52,743 bases of DNA from assembly GCF_003590855.1 (NCBI RefSeq), contig NZ_QYUP01000020.1, positions 1 to 52,743 on the forward strand, in the 5' to 3' direction. Each line of letters opens with the position of its first letter. Positions within the stretch are counted from its first letter, which is position 1. Position numbers and translations under genes: made by a program. A model generated the notes under the pieces. The model did not search any database, had not been told where the DNA came from, and saw only the letters and a program-made list of their open reading frames with translations. This document shows, one piece after another, positions 10,897-20,500 of this stretch. This DNA is from Massilia cavernae. Lineage in GTDB: Bacteria > Pseudomonadota > Gammaproteobacteria > Burkholderiales > Burkholderiaceae_D.

Positions 10897-11028
10897 AAGT
10901 GTTTGATTTTATTGGCATAGATTTTTGCCTCCAAACCGGGCAGTTTGTTAAAAACCGCATGGATACGGGCGTTCTGGCTTGTCAAGCAGGCCTTATCCAC
11001 AACGTTATCCACACTTCTTGTGGATATC
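10897..11028 (+). repeat. Diverged intergenic repeat, copy 2, with two perfect DnaA boxes
   Basis: This is the counterpart of 7430-7561, in the same orientation. TTATCCACA occurs twice exactly (10993-11001 and 11005-11013), and an inverted near-match TGTGGATAT lies at 11019-11027, giving the same 12- and 14-bp spacings as copy 1. A shared CTTAGCG also lies 25 bp beyond the last box in both copies (7587-7593 and 11054-11060). In copy 2 that distal end lies inside the tail of the HD-hydrolase gene. The spacer 10759-11041 holds no other recognisable feature. Confidence 0.65.
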
Positions 11029-11041
11029 AAAAAAAACCGTG

Positions 11042-11599
11042 TTAAATCCGTGACTTAGCGTCGGTCCCATAGAGGGCGTCGAAGGTGTCGAGGAAAGCCA
11101 GTTTTGCCTCGCGCGGGCTCATTGGCACGATGCGTTCCGGCAGGGCGCGAATGCTGTCGAGGTAAGCCCAACGCTCGACCGAGTGCGGCATGAGGTCGCG
11201 TTTTTCGGTGGCCAGCGCCACCAGGTCGGCGGTCTTGATCGGCGCGTAGTCGGAAAAATCGACGCCGAAGGTCGCGCCGATGATCAGCGTGACTTTCTCC
11301 TCGATGGCGGCGAATTCCGGCAGCAGCACCTTGAGCGGCTTGACCATGTCGCCCAGGTAGGCCTCGGCGGCGTCGTGCAGCAGGGCCGCCAGGCGAAGCC
11401 TGGGGGGCACCAGCGACGCGACCACAAGGCTGTGCTGCGCCACCGAATAGAACTCGCAGGTCTGGCCGTTGAAGCGGCACTGGTAGGCCAATCCGTGCGC
11501 GATGTCCTCGATGGCAACGTGGTCGATGTGCGGCTCGAGCGGGTAGAAGCGGTTGCCCGAAAAAGTGGAAACGTAAGTGGTCGTGATCATCGGATGCAT
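11042..11599 (-). CDS. HD-domain phosphohydrolase (YfbR-like), 185 aa
   Basis: A small HD-superfamily metal-dependent hydrolase. It shows an N-terminal His block (SVAQHSLVVASLV), the HD doublet (LAALLHDAAEAYLGDMVKPLK) and a downstream Asp (IKTADLVALATEK). The start of the family, YVSTFSGNRFYPLEP, resembles phage and bacterial 'HD family hydrolases' related to YfbR-type 5'-nucleotidases, so a nucleotide monophosphate substrate is plausible but unproven. Two in-frame starts exist (ATG at 11599 and at 11590). Its 3' end overlaps the edge of repeat copy 2. It is divergent from the FAD oxidoreductase gene, with 124 bp between. Confidence 0.82.
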   Translation of the reverse strand: MHPMITTTYVSTFSGNRFYPLEPHIDHVAIEDIAHGLAYQCRFNGQTCEFYSVAQHSLVVASLVPPRLRLAALLHDAAEAYLGDMVKPLKVLLPEFAAIEEKVTLIIGATFGVDFSDYAPIKTADLVALATEKRDLMPHSVERWAYLDSIRALPERIVPMSPREAKLAFLDTFDALYGTDAKSRI

Positions 11600-11723
11600 G
11601 GTTCTGTGGCCTGTACGTCATCTTACACACTGCGCCCGGACCACCTCGCAGCATTGATATTTTCGAACATGACACGCTGCCGATGAAAATACACTGATCC
11701 CCGGACATTGAGGGGAAATCGCG

Positions 11724-13817
11724 ATGACGACCGGGCCGGCAACAGGCGCACAGCGCAAGAAAATCGCCATTCTCGGTGGGGGCGTGGGATCGCTTTCGGC
11801 GGCATGGCACCTGTCCACGCCCCTTGGATGGCAGGACCGCTACGACATCACGGTCTACCAGCAAGGCTGGCGGCTGGGCGGCAAGGGCGCCAGCGGCCGC
11901 AACGCGCTGCACGCGCAGCGCATCGAGGAACACGGTCTGCACGTCTGGTTCGGCTCCTACAGCAATGCGTTCACGATGATGCGCGGCGCTTACGAACGGC
12001 TTGGGCGCGCGCCCGGCGCACCGCTCGCCGCGCTGAAGGACGCCTTCCATCCGCACGACTACATCGCGCTGGCCGACCCGGTCGATGGCGAGTGGCGCCC
12101 CTGGCACATCGTGATGCAGCCGCTGCCGGGCGAGCCTGGTGTCGGCGCGCCGGTGACGATGTGGCAGATGGCGATGACGCTGCTCGGCTGGATCGGCCGC
12201 TGGCTGGAGGAACTGGGCAGCCTGCAGGGCGCCGCGTTGCATGGAACGGAAGTGGCGCGCTCGTACCGGCTGCTGGCGGCGCTGGCGCGCACCCTGCCAG
12301 ACGACTCGCGCAAGCACCCGATGCACCAGCACCTGCTGCTGGCGCAGGCGCTGGACGGCATGCGCGCCCGCCTGCGCAACGGCTACCGCGAATTCGCGCC
12401 CACCAGCGAAGCGCTGCGGCGCGTGCGCATCAGCCTCGAAGTGGGCAGCACGGTGCTCAAGGGCCTGTTTGCCGACGGCGTGTTCATCAAGGGCTTCGAC
12501 GTCATCAACGGCCATGACCTGCGCGCCTGGCTGGCGATGCATGGAGGCGACCCGGAGTTGTGCATAGGATCGACGCCGGTGCGCGCGGTGTACGACCTGG
12601 TGTTCGCGTATGAGAACGGCCAAGCCGCCAAGCCTACCGTGGAAGCTGGCACCATGCTGCGCTTCATGATGCGCGGCGGCCTTGGATACAAGGGCAGCTT
12701 CATGTACAAGATGCAGGCCGGGATGGGCGACACCGTGTTCACGCCGCTATACCAGGTGTTGGCCGGGCGCGGCGTCAAGTTCCGGTTCTTCCACAAGGTG
12801 GAGGAGCTCCTGCCCGACGGCGACGAGGTCGGCGCCATCCGCATCACGCGCCAGCTGTCGCTGCGCGACGGCCGCTACAGCCCGCTGGTGAACGTGAAGG
12901 GCCTGGACTGCTGGCCGTCCGCGCCCAACTACGCGCAGGTCGATCCTGCGCAGGCGGTGCTGCTGCAGGAGCGCGAAGTGGACCTGGAATCGCACTGGAG
13001 CGACTGGCCCGGCATCTACCAGCGCGAATACGGCCAGCCGCTGCCCGAAATGACGCTGCAGCGCGGCCGCGACTTCGATACGGTGGTGTTCGGCATTCCG
13101 GCGGGTTCGCTGGCAGCGCTGTGCCCACGGCTGCTGGCGCAAAGCGCGCCGCTGAAGGCCGCGTCGGAACAGCTGCGCACCGTGTCGACCCAGGCCTACC
13201 AGGTGTGGATGGACCGCGACCTGGGCGAGCTTGGCTGGCCGGCGCAGCCTGGCGGCCAGCAGCCGGTGCTGACCGGCTTCTCCAAGCCATACGACACCTG
13301 GGCGCCGATGGACCACCTGCTGCCGCGCGAGGACTGGCCTGCCGGCCGGCGGCCCGGCAACGTCTCCTACCTTTGCAGCGTGCTGCCGATGTCCGCCTAC
13401 CCGCCGCCGTCCGAACACGGCTTTCCCGCGCGCGCCACCGCGCTTGCGAAGGAAGGCGCCATCCGCCAGCTCGATGGCGAGATCGTGGCCTTGTGGCCAT
13501 CGGCCGGCCGTCCCGGAGCCTTCCCGTGGCACTGGCTGGCCGATCCGCAGGGGCGCGATGGCGAGGCGCGCTTCGGGGCGCAGTACTGGCGCGCCAACGT
13601 CGGGCCATCCGAACGCTATGTGCAGTGCGCTGCCGGTACCGCCCAGTATCGGCTGCCTGCCGACGGCAGCGGCTTCTCCAACCTGTACCTGGCGGGCGAC
13701 TGGCTCAAGACCGGTGCGGATGCGGGCTGCATCGAAGCGGCCGTCATGGGCGGCATGCAGGCCTCGCGCGCGATCTGCGGCTATCCCGGGAAGATCGAAG
13801 GTGAAAGCGATGAGTGA
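11724..13817 (+). CDS. FAD-dependent oxidoreductase, phytoene-desaturase/amine-oxidase-like, 697 aa
   Basis: Residues 13-20 onward form a Rossmann dinucleotide-binding motif (KIAILGGGVGSLSAAWHL). The flavin-contacting signature GWRLGGKGASGRN and RIEEHGLHVWFG follow. Both belong to the flavin amine oxidase/phytoene desaturase superfamily. Near the C-terminus FSNLYLAGDWLKTGAD is the second FAD-binding motif, and GCIEAAVMGGMQASRAI completes the fold. At about 700 aa it is longer than carotenoid desaturases (about 500), because of a long substrate domain. Substrate unknown; no carotenoid or sterol genes are adjacent. A strong ribosome site (GAGGGGA) precedes the ATG. Gene glpD follows after 65 bp on the same strand, so co-transcription is likely. 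Confidence 0.85.
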   Translation: MTTGPATGAQRKKIAILGGGVGSLSAAWHLSTPLGWQDRYDITVYQQGWRLGGKGASGRNALHAQRIEEHGLHVWFGSYSNAFTMMRGAYERLGRAPGAPLAALKDAFHPHDYIALADPVDGEWRPWHIVMQPLPGEPGVGAPVTMWQMAMTLLGWIGRWLEELGSLQGAALHGTEVARSYRLLAALARTLPDDSRKHPMHQHLLLAQALDGMRARLRNGYREFAPTSEALRRVRISLEVGSTVLKGLFADGVFIKGFDVINGHDLRAWLAMHGGDPELCIGSTPVRAVYDLVFAYENGQAAKPTVEAGTMLRFMMRGGLGYKGSFMYKMQAGMGDTVFTPLYQVLAGRGVKFRFFHKVEELLPDGDEVGAIRITRQLSLRDGRYSPLVNVKGLDCWPSAPNYAQVDPAQAVLLQEREVDLESHWSDWPGIYQREYGQPLPEMTLQRGRDFDTVVFGIPAGSLAALCPRLLAQSAPLKAASEQLRTVSTQAYQVWMDRDLGELGWPAQPGGQQPVLTGFSKPYDTWAPMDHLLPREDWPAGRRPGNVSYLCSVLPMSAYPPPSEHGFPARATALAKEGAIRQLDGEIVALWPSAGRPGAFPWHWLADPQGRDGEARFGAQYWRANVGPSERYVQCAAGTAQYRLPADGSGFSNLYLAGDWLKTGADAGCIEAAVMGGMQASRAICGYPGKIEGESDE

Positions 13818-13882
13818 CAGCTTCCATGCTTTCGGTACACAATTGAAACAAGGGGCCAATTGCGGCGCACATGGAGCGGTGG

Positions 13883-15417
13883 ATGGGCGGGACCAATGAC
13901 GTGATCGAAACCGACGTGCTGGTCGTCGGCGGCGGGATCAACGGCGCGGGCATCGCGCGCGATGCTGCCGGCCGCGGCCTGCGCGTGGTGCTGTGCGAGA
14001 AGGACGACCTGGCCTCGCACACCTCATCCGCGTCGAGCAAGCTGATTCACGGAGGCCTGCGCTACCTGGAGCATTACGAATTCCGGCTGGTGCGCAAGGC
14101 GCTGGCCGAGCGCGAGGTGCTGCTGCGCAGCGCGCCCCACATCATGCATCCGCTGCGCTTCGTCATGCCGCACGACAGCGGGCAGCGGCCCGTGTGGCTG
14201 ATCCGCGCCGGACTCTATCTCTACGATACGCTGGCCCGGCGCGAGTTCCTGCCCGGTTCCGAAGCGGTGCTGCTGCGCGGTCACCCGGCGGGCGAGCCCT
14301 TGAAGGAGATGTTCACGCGCGGTTTCGTCTACTCCGACGGTTGGGTCGACGACGCGCGGCTGGTGGTGCTGAACGCGATCGCCGCGCGCGAACGCGGCGC
14401 CAGCATCCTGACGCGCACAGCCTGCACGGCCCTGACGCGCGACGCCGACCACTGGCACGCAACGCTGGCGCACGCCGGCGGGCGAACCACGAAAGTAAGG
14501 GCGCGCAGCCTGGTAAATGCCGCCGGCCCGTGGGCCGCGCAGTTCCTGCAGGTCGCCACCGGCGTGGCGCCGCGCCGCGCGCTGCGGCTGATCAAGGGCA
14601 GCCATATCGTCGTCCCGCGCCTGTTTAGCCACGACTACGCGTACATCTTCCAGCACCCGACGGCCGCATCGTTTTCGCGATGCCCTACGAGCAGGAGTAC
14701 ACGCTGATCGGCACTACCGACCTCGATTACGCGGGCGACCTTGACGAGGTGGCGATCAGCGAAGCGGAGGTAGCCTACCTGTGCCAGCTGTCGAACCGCT
14801 ACTTCAGGCGCGCGATAGCGCCGTCGGATGTGGTCTGGAGCTATTCCGGTGTGCGTCCGCTGGTCGAGGACGAAGCGGCGACCGCGCAGGCAACCACGCG
14901 CGACTTTATCCTCGACACCGACAACGCAGGCTCGCCGCTGCTGACGGTCTTTGGCGGCAAGATCACCACCTTCCGCAAGCTGGCCGAGGAAGCCGTCGAC
15001 TGGCTTGGGCCGGTGCTGGGCAACCGCACCGGCGGATGGACAGCCGGCGCCTGCCTTCCTGGCGGCGACCTGTTCGGAGGGCGCCCGACAAACCGCTCGG
15101 TGCTGGAGTTCGGACAGTGGCTGGAGGGTGTCAAGCGCAGCTATCCATGGCTACCCGCGGCGCTGGCGGAGCGCTACGCGCGCGCCTACGGCACCCGCAT
15201 CCACCTGCTGCTTGCATGGCGCCAGGGCATTCCGGACATGGGCAAGCAGATCGTACCCGGGTTGTACGAAGCCGAAGCCTACTACCTGATGGAGCAAGAG
15301 TGGGCGGTGTGCGCAGAGGACATCCTGTGGCGCCGCTCCAAGCTTGGCCTGCATGCGGGGGGCGGCGCGGAAGAGGTGCTGGACGACTGGATCGATCAGC
15401 GCATGCGGCGCGCGTGA
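13883..15417 (+). pseudogene. glpD: Glycerol-3-phosphate dehydrogenase, broken by a 1-base frameshift
   Basis: Membrane-associated aerobic glycerol-3-phosphate dehydrogenase oxidises sn-glycerol-3-phosphate to dihydroxyacetone phosphate and passes electrons to quinone. The first frame has the FAD motif (VLVVGGGINGAGIARDAAG), then SSASSKLIHGGLRYLEHYEF and LVNAAGPWA. It runs to IFQHP and then turns to nonsense. The second frame resumes at FAMPYEQEYTLIGTTDLDY and continues through GVRPLVED, GGKITTFRKLAEEA and the helical C-terminal domain. A C run CCC at 14656-14658, where CCCC would restore the frame (HPDGRIVFAMPY), explains the break. All other parts are intact, so this is a very recent mutation or a sequencing error. 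Start chosen at 13883 with GGAG seven bases upstream; ATG at 13871 is an alternative. Confidence 0.88.
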
Positions 15418-16070
15418 AGCCGGAACTCCAGGTCCATCGCATCGCGCACCACCAGCCCGCCGCCGAAGATCGACATCGGCGTGATGCCGAAATCGGTCTG
15501 CTTCAACGTGAAACGGCCAGTCGCGTTGAGGGTTTCCCGATCCATGGTCACGGAGGCCGGGACATCGACAGTGCGTGTTACCCCATGCAGCGAAATCGAA
15601 AGCCGCACAACGCCCGCTGATCCCGGAATGCTCGCCGCGCTCAATTTCACGATCGGATAGCTGGCCGACTGCAGCACCCGTCCCAGCATATTCTCGCGGG
15701 TACCCTCGATGGCTTCCCGCGGCACGGCTTTCGCCATCCCCGCGCCATGCCGCAGTGCGGTTTCGTCGATGCTCATCTCATCGAGCCGGAACTGGAAATC
15801 GGCCCGGCCATCGCCCGGCGCCGCAAAACCGTTGAGATTGCGGGCGGCGATGAGGTGATCGTGGCCCATGGCCGCGAACGGCCCGCCGCTGTACACCTTC
15901 ACTGCGATCAGCGACTTGCCTGGGTCGAGCCGATACACAGGTTTTCCCGCAGCCGCCGCAGCGGCATACCACGCGCCTGCATCCGCTGCCAAGGGCGGCT
16001 GTGGCTGTCGCGGCGCCATCGGCGCCACGCAGCCGGCAAGGAGGAGCAGGGGAGCAAGATAGCGTTTCAT
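15396..16070 (-). CDS. YceI-family lipoprotein, 224 aa
   Basis: The N-terminus MKRYLAPLLLLAGC is a lipoprotein signal peptide with lipobox LLAGC, so the mature protein should be lipid-anchored through Cys14. The rest fits the YceI lipocalin-like fold: LDPGKSLIAVKVYSGGPFAA, a HDHLIAARNLNG strand, TLKQTDFGITPMSIFGGGL, and the C-terminal VRDAMDLEFRL. YceI proteins bind isoprenoid or amphiphilic ligands; the ligand here is unknown. The start at 16070 is chosen because GGAGGAATC lies directly upstream and it opens on the signal peptide; the longer frame to 16259 is not credible. Its last 22 bases overlap the convergent glpD end. Confidence 0.83.
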   Translation of the reverse strand: MKRYLAPLLLLAGCVAPMAPRQPQPPLAADAGAWYAAAAAAGKPVYRLDPGKSLIAVKVYSGGPFAAMGHDHLIAARNLNGFAAPGDGRADFQFRLDEMSIDETALRHGAGMAKAVPREAIEGTRENMLGRVLQSASYPIVKLSAASIPGSAGVVRLSISLHGVTRTVDVPASVTMDRETLNATGRFTLKQTDFGITPMSIFGGGLVVRDAMDLEFRLHARRMR

Positions 16071-16183
16071 GATTCCTCCACTATTGTCCCGCAAGTCCGC
16101 CGTGTCAACGTCCTGCCAAATACGGCACGCGCCTCCAAATCCCGCTAAGATCGATATCCGCGCACTAAAAGGGGGAGCCCGCC

Positions 16184-16762
16184 ATGATCGATCTGTACTC
16201 AGCAGCGACACCGGACGGCCACATGGTTTCAATCGCGCTGGAAGAGCTGCAACTCCCATACGCCCTGCACGCGCTGGATAAGCAGAACAGCGAGCAAACA
16301 GTCTCCTATGGCCGCATCCCCGCCATCAACGACCGCGACGAAGACAATTTCGTCGTGTTCGAATCCGGCGCCATCCTGATCTACCTCTCCGAAAAAACCG
16401 GCAAGTTGATGCCTTCCGACATGAAGGGGCGCTCCAAGGTCCTCCAATGGTTGATGTTCCAGATGGGCGGCATCGACGCAATAAAGGACGAGGCCAGCAG
16501 GATGCACCTGTTTCGCGTAATGGACGAGCGGCTCCAGGGCAACGAGTATCTCGCCGGCGACTACTCGATTGCCGATATCGCCAACTGGGTTCGGATTCGA
16601 ACGCACATGAGATCGGGCATTTCGGTGGATGACTTCCCAAACCTGAAGCGCTGGGCGCAGGCGATCAAGGCCCGTTCAGGCGTGCAGCGCGGCTTGCTGA
16701 TGCTGCCGTCGAGCAGGGATATCGAGGCTGACCTGGACGAAAGCATGGAGAAGTTTGCATAG
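16184..16762 (+). CDS. Glutathione S-transferase family protein (YfcG/Ure2p-like), 192 aa
   Basis: An N-terminal thioredoxin-like domain begins [20 protein letters not shown], the TPNG-type motif of nu-class enzymes such as YfcG. The cis-proline block ([10 protein letters not shown]) and the glutathione-contact [16 protein letters not shown] follow. The helical C-terminal domain includes [14 protein letters not shown], the N-capping box motif of GSTs. Nu-class members act as disulfide-bond oxidoreductases and peroxidases rather than classical conjugating enzymes. A good ribosome site (AGGGGGAG) precedes the ATG. The gene is convergent with the CheR-like gene, 11 bp apart, and does not seem part of an operon. 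Confidence 0.88.
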   Translation: MIDLYSAATPDGHMVSIALEELQLPYALHALDKQNSEQTVSYGRIPAINDRDEDNFVVFESGAILIYLSEKTGKLMPSDMKGRSKVLQWLMFQMGGIDAIKDEASRMHLFRVMDERLQGNEYLAGDYSIADIANWVRIRTHMRSGISVDDFPNLKRWAQAIKARSGVQRGLLMLPSSRDIEADLDESMEKFA

Positions 16763-16773
16763 ATAAGCGGCTG

Positions 16774-17496
16774 CTACGCCACCCGCTTGTACAAACCTTG
16801 ATACGGGAGTACATGCTGGTAGCTATCGCTCAGCGGCTCGCCCGTTTCGAACTCGCGGTCGATCAGCAGCATCCCAAACCGCGACAGGCTGTCATGGAAA
16901 AGCCGCAGCACGCGCCGCCGCAGTACCGGCCCGAAGTCGGGCAGGGCGCGCCTGCACACGATCAGTTCGAACTCGTTGAACGACGCGTCCGTCACCAGGT
17001 TGTATTGCGCCCAGCTGATGCGGCTCCTTAATTGCGGGACCAGCACCAGCCGTCCACCCTCCTTTTCGAAGTAGTCCTCCAGCTTTCCGCAGCCTCCGCT
17101 TTGTTCGTAGCGCTGCTGGTACTCCGGCATGCGCGCGGGATCGATGCCTGCGTCGAACGTATTGGCCAACACCTGCTCATTGGACGACGTCGCATGGATC
17201 TCGGTTCTGGCGATCAGCTGCTCGTCGGCGAGCAGGATGGCCAGCGACCAGGCTTCCTCTGCGCCGCCGCATTCGGCCAGCCAGATCCGCGGCATGGCCG
17301 ACGCGCCAAGGCTGGAACGAAACACCGTGCGCAGCGACCGGGCAAGCTCGGGACTGTCGAACAGCTCCGCCGGCGGCACGCTGAGCGCGCGCAGGAGGGC
17401 ATGGCTCGCGCCAGCCTCGTGCAGCACGCGGTTCTGCAGCATCGACACGGACGACAATCCACGCTCCTGCATCAGGGCGTGCATCTTGCGCCGCAC
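16774..17496 (-). CDS. CheR-like methyltransferase domain protein with altered SAM motif
   Basis: The N-terminal helical part (LAVRRKMHALMQERGLSS) and the Rossmann part follow the CheR layout, with FNEFELIVCRRALPDFG in place of the usual FDLIFCRNVLIYF. Motif I, usually AGCxxGEExYSLA, reads AECGGAEEAWSLA, so two glycines are replaced. Methyl transfer may be lost or weakened. The frame stays open past the GTG at 17496 to about 17575 with good CheR homology (LLEALFQRYGFDFRSYDR), yet no ATG, GTG or TTG is available there. An ATT at 17568 overlapping the kinase stop codon (ATTGA) is the only start that keeps the whole domain, giving 264 aa. The gene is downstream of, and overlaps or abuts, the HAMP-array kinase, so it probably serves that pathway. 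Confidence 0.75.
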   Translation of the reverse strand: MRRKMHALMQERGLSSVSMLQNRVLHEAGASHALLRALSVPPAELFDSPELARSLRTVFRSSLGASAMPRIWLAECGGAEEAWSLAILLADEQLIARTEIHATSSNEQVLANTFDAGIDPARMPEYQQRYEQSGGCGKLEDYFEKEGGRLVLVPQLRSRISWAQYNLVTDASFNEFELIVCRRALPDFGPVLRRRVLRLFHDSLSRFGMLLIDREFETGEPLSDSYQHVLPYQGLYKRVA

Positions 17497-17563
17497 AGCC
17501 AGCCGGTCGTATGACCTGAAGTCGAAGCCATAGCGCTGGAACAGGGCCTCGAGCAGTGGCCGA

Positions 17564-20500
17564 TCAATGCAGCCATACCCGCATCAGGGACAGCAGCTGG
17601 GCCACGTCCACCGGCTTGGTAATGTAGTCCGATGCACCGGCCGCGATACATTTATCGCGGTCGCCCTTCATCGCTTTCGCGGTCAGGGTGATGATCGGCA
17701 GCGACTTGAACTTCGGGATGCGGCGGATCGCCCGCATCGTGTCGTAGCCGTCCATCTCCGGCATCATGATGTCCATCAGGACGATCTCGATGCTCGGATC
17801 CTTCTCCAGCACCTCGATGCCGTCGCGGCCGTTCTCGGCGAACGACACCTGCATCTGCTGGCGCTCCAGCAGCGACGACAGCGCGAAGATGTTGCGCAGG
17901 TCATCGTCGACGATCAGTACCTTGCGGCCCGCGAGACCGCCGTCGGCGGCATGGATCTCGTCCAGCATGCGGCGCTGCAGTTCCGGCAGCGATGCGTGCG
18001 AGCGGTGCAGGAACAGCGCCGTCTCGTCCAGCAGGCGCTCGGGCGAACGCGCATCCTTGATCACGATGGTCTTGGCGTAGCGCTTCAGCTTCGTGACTTC
18101 CTTGCGGTTCAAGTCCTTCGCGGTGTAGATCACGATCGGCAGGTCGCGCAAGGCCGGGTCCTTGCCGATCACGTCCAGCAGGTCGAAGCCGCTGATGTCC
18201 GGCAGCGTCAGGTCGAGCACCATGCAGTCGAAGTGCGAGCCGCGCAGCGCTTCCAGCGCCGCTGCGCCCGTTTCCACCGCCACGATGCGGATGTCGCCGT
18301 CGCCGATCAGGTTGACGATCGAGTCGCGCTGCGCCTGTTCGTCGTCCACGACCAGCAGGCTGCGTTTGCCGCCCAGCAGGAACTTCTGGATGCGGGTGAA
18401 TTCCTCCTGCAGCGTCTCTTTATTGACCGGCTTGTTCATGTACGAGATCGCGCCCTGGCGCAGCGCGCGTTCGCGCTCGCGCAGGCTGGACATCACGTGT
18501 ACCGGAATGTGGCGGGTGCTCGGGTCGCGCTTCAGGCGGTCCAGCACCGTGAAGCCGTCGATGTCGGGCAGGTCGATGTCGAGCAGGATTGCCGACGGCA
18601 AGTAGTCGCGCGCCAGCGACAGGGCCGAGTCGCCCTGGCTCGTGACGATCACCTTGAAGTTCTTCTCGCGCGCGAATTCCACCACCACCTTGGCGAAGCG
18701 TTCGTCGTCCTCGATGATCAAGACCGAAGGATCGCCCGGCGCCACCAGCGAGCGGTCGTCGATGACCGAGCTGTATTCCACCAGCTGGGCGTGCTCGCTA
18801 GCGTCGTCGATGACTTCTACTTCGTTGTCGAAGCGGGCGGGGGTAGGGTAGGAGGCAGGCGCCGGCGGGGCCAGGCGAGCAGGCTGCGGCTGGCGCGCCT
18901 GCTCGTAGTTGATGAAGCCGGCGCGGTTATACGGCAGGTACAGCGTGAACACCGAACCGGCGTTGACCACCGATTCGACGCGGATCTCGCCGCCCAGCAG
19001 TCGCGCCAGTTCGCGCGAAATCGACAGGCCAAGGCCGGTGCCGCCGTATTTGCGGGCGGTGGAGCCGTCGGCCTGCTGGAACGCCTCGAAGATCAGCTGC
19101 AGCTTGTCGGAGGCGATACCCACGCCGGTATCCTTTACCGAGAACGCCAGCACCGCGTCGGCATGCACCAGGTTCGGGTGGTCGCTGGTCCAGCCGCTGG
19201 TGACCAGCGAGATCTCCAGCGCTACCTTGCCGTGGTGGGTGAACTTGAACGCGTTCGACAGCAGGTTTTTCAGCACCTGCTGCAGACGCGTGGTGTCGGT
19301 CATCACCGCTGTCGGCAGGGCGTCGGCCAGTTCCACGGTAAAGCCGAGGTGCTTCGCTTCGGCCATGTGGCGGAAGGTGCGATCGACGTAGTTGCGCAGG
19401 GTCGAGAAGCGGTACTCGGAAACGTCCAGCGTCACGGTACCGGATTCGATCTTCGACAGGTCGAGTATGTCGTTAATCAGGGTAAGCAGGTCGGAGCCGG
19501 AGCCGTGGATGGTCTTCGCGAATTCCACCTGCTTGCCCGACAGGTTGCCCTCGGGGTTGTCGGACAGCTGCTGCGCCAGGATCAGCAGCGAGTTAAGCGG
19601 GGTACGAAGTTCGTGTGACATATTCGCAAGGAACTCGGACTTGTACTTGGACGACAGGGCCAGCTGGGTGGCCTTTTCTTCCAGCGCCAGTTTCGCCTGT
19701 TCCACCTCGCGGTTCTTCCGTTCCACCTCGATGTTCTGCTCGGACAGCAGGCGCGCTTTCTCCGCCAGTTCCTGGTTGGTCTGCTGCAGTTCCTGCGCCA
19801 GCGACTGCGACTGGGTCAGCAGCGATTCGGTACGGCTGTTCGCCTCGATGGTGTTCAGCACCACGCCGATCGATTCCATCAGCTGGTCGAGGAAGGACAG
19901 GTGGGTTTCGGTGAAGCGGTCGAGCGATGCGATCTCGATCACAGCCTTGACCTGCTGTTCGAACAGGATAGGCAGCACGACGATGTTGTTCGGCGGCGCC
20001 GAGCCCAGGCCGGACGAGACGGCGATGTAATCGCGCGGCACGTCGGTCAGCCAGATGCGGTTCTTCTCCAGCGCGCACTGGCCCACCAGGCCTTCACCGG
20101 GCAGGAAGGAGGTCGGCAGCTTGCGGCTGGAACGGTAGCCGTAGCTGGCGATCATGCGCAGGCGCGCGTCGATCTCCTGCGAGTCCATCATGTAGAACAC
20201 ACCGTGGTGCGCGGATACCAGCGGGGCCAGTTCCGACAGGATCAGTTTGGTCACCGCCTGCAAGTCGCGCTGGCCCTGCAGCAGTCGCGTGAATCGCGCA
20301 AGGTTGGTCTTCAGCCAATCCTGCTGCGCGTTCTTCTGCGTGGTCTCTTTCAGGTTTCGGATCATCTCGTTGATGTTGTCCTTCAGGTAGGACACCTCGC
20401 CGCGCGCTTCCACCTGGATCGAGCGCGACAAGTCGCCTCGCGTCACCGCCGTCGCCACCTCAGCAATCGCGCGCACCTGGTTGGTCAGGTTTGCCGCCAG

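Noticed and set aside
10973..11034. Replication origin oriC
   Set aside because: DnaA boxes are present, but there is no dnaA, dnaN or gidA nearby, and only three boxes without a clear AT-rich unwinding region.
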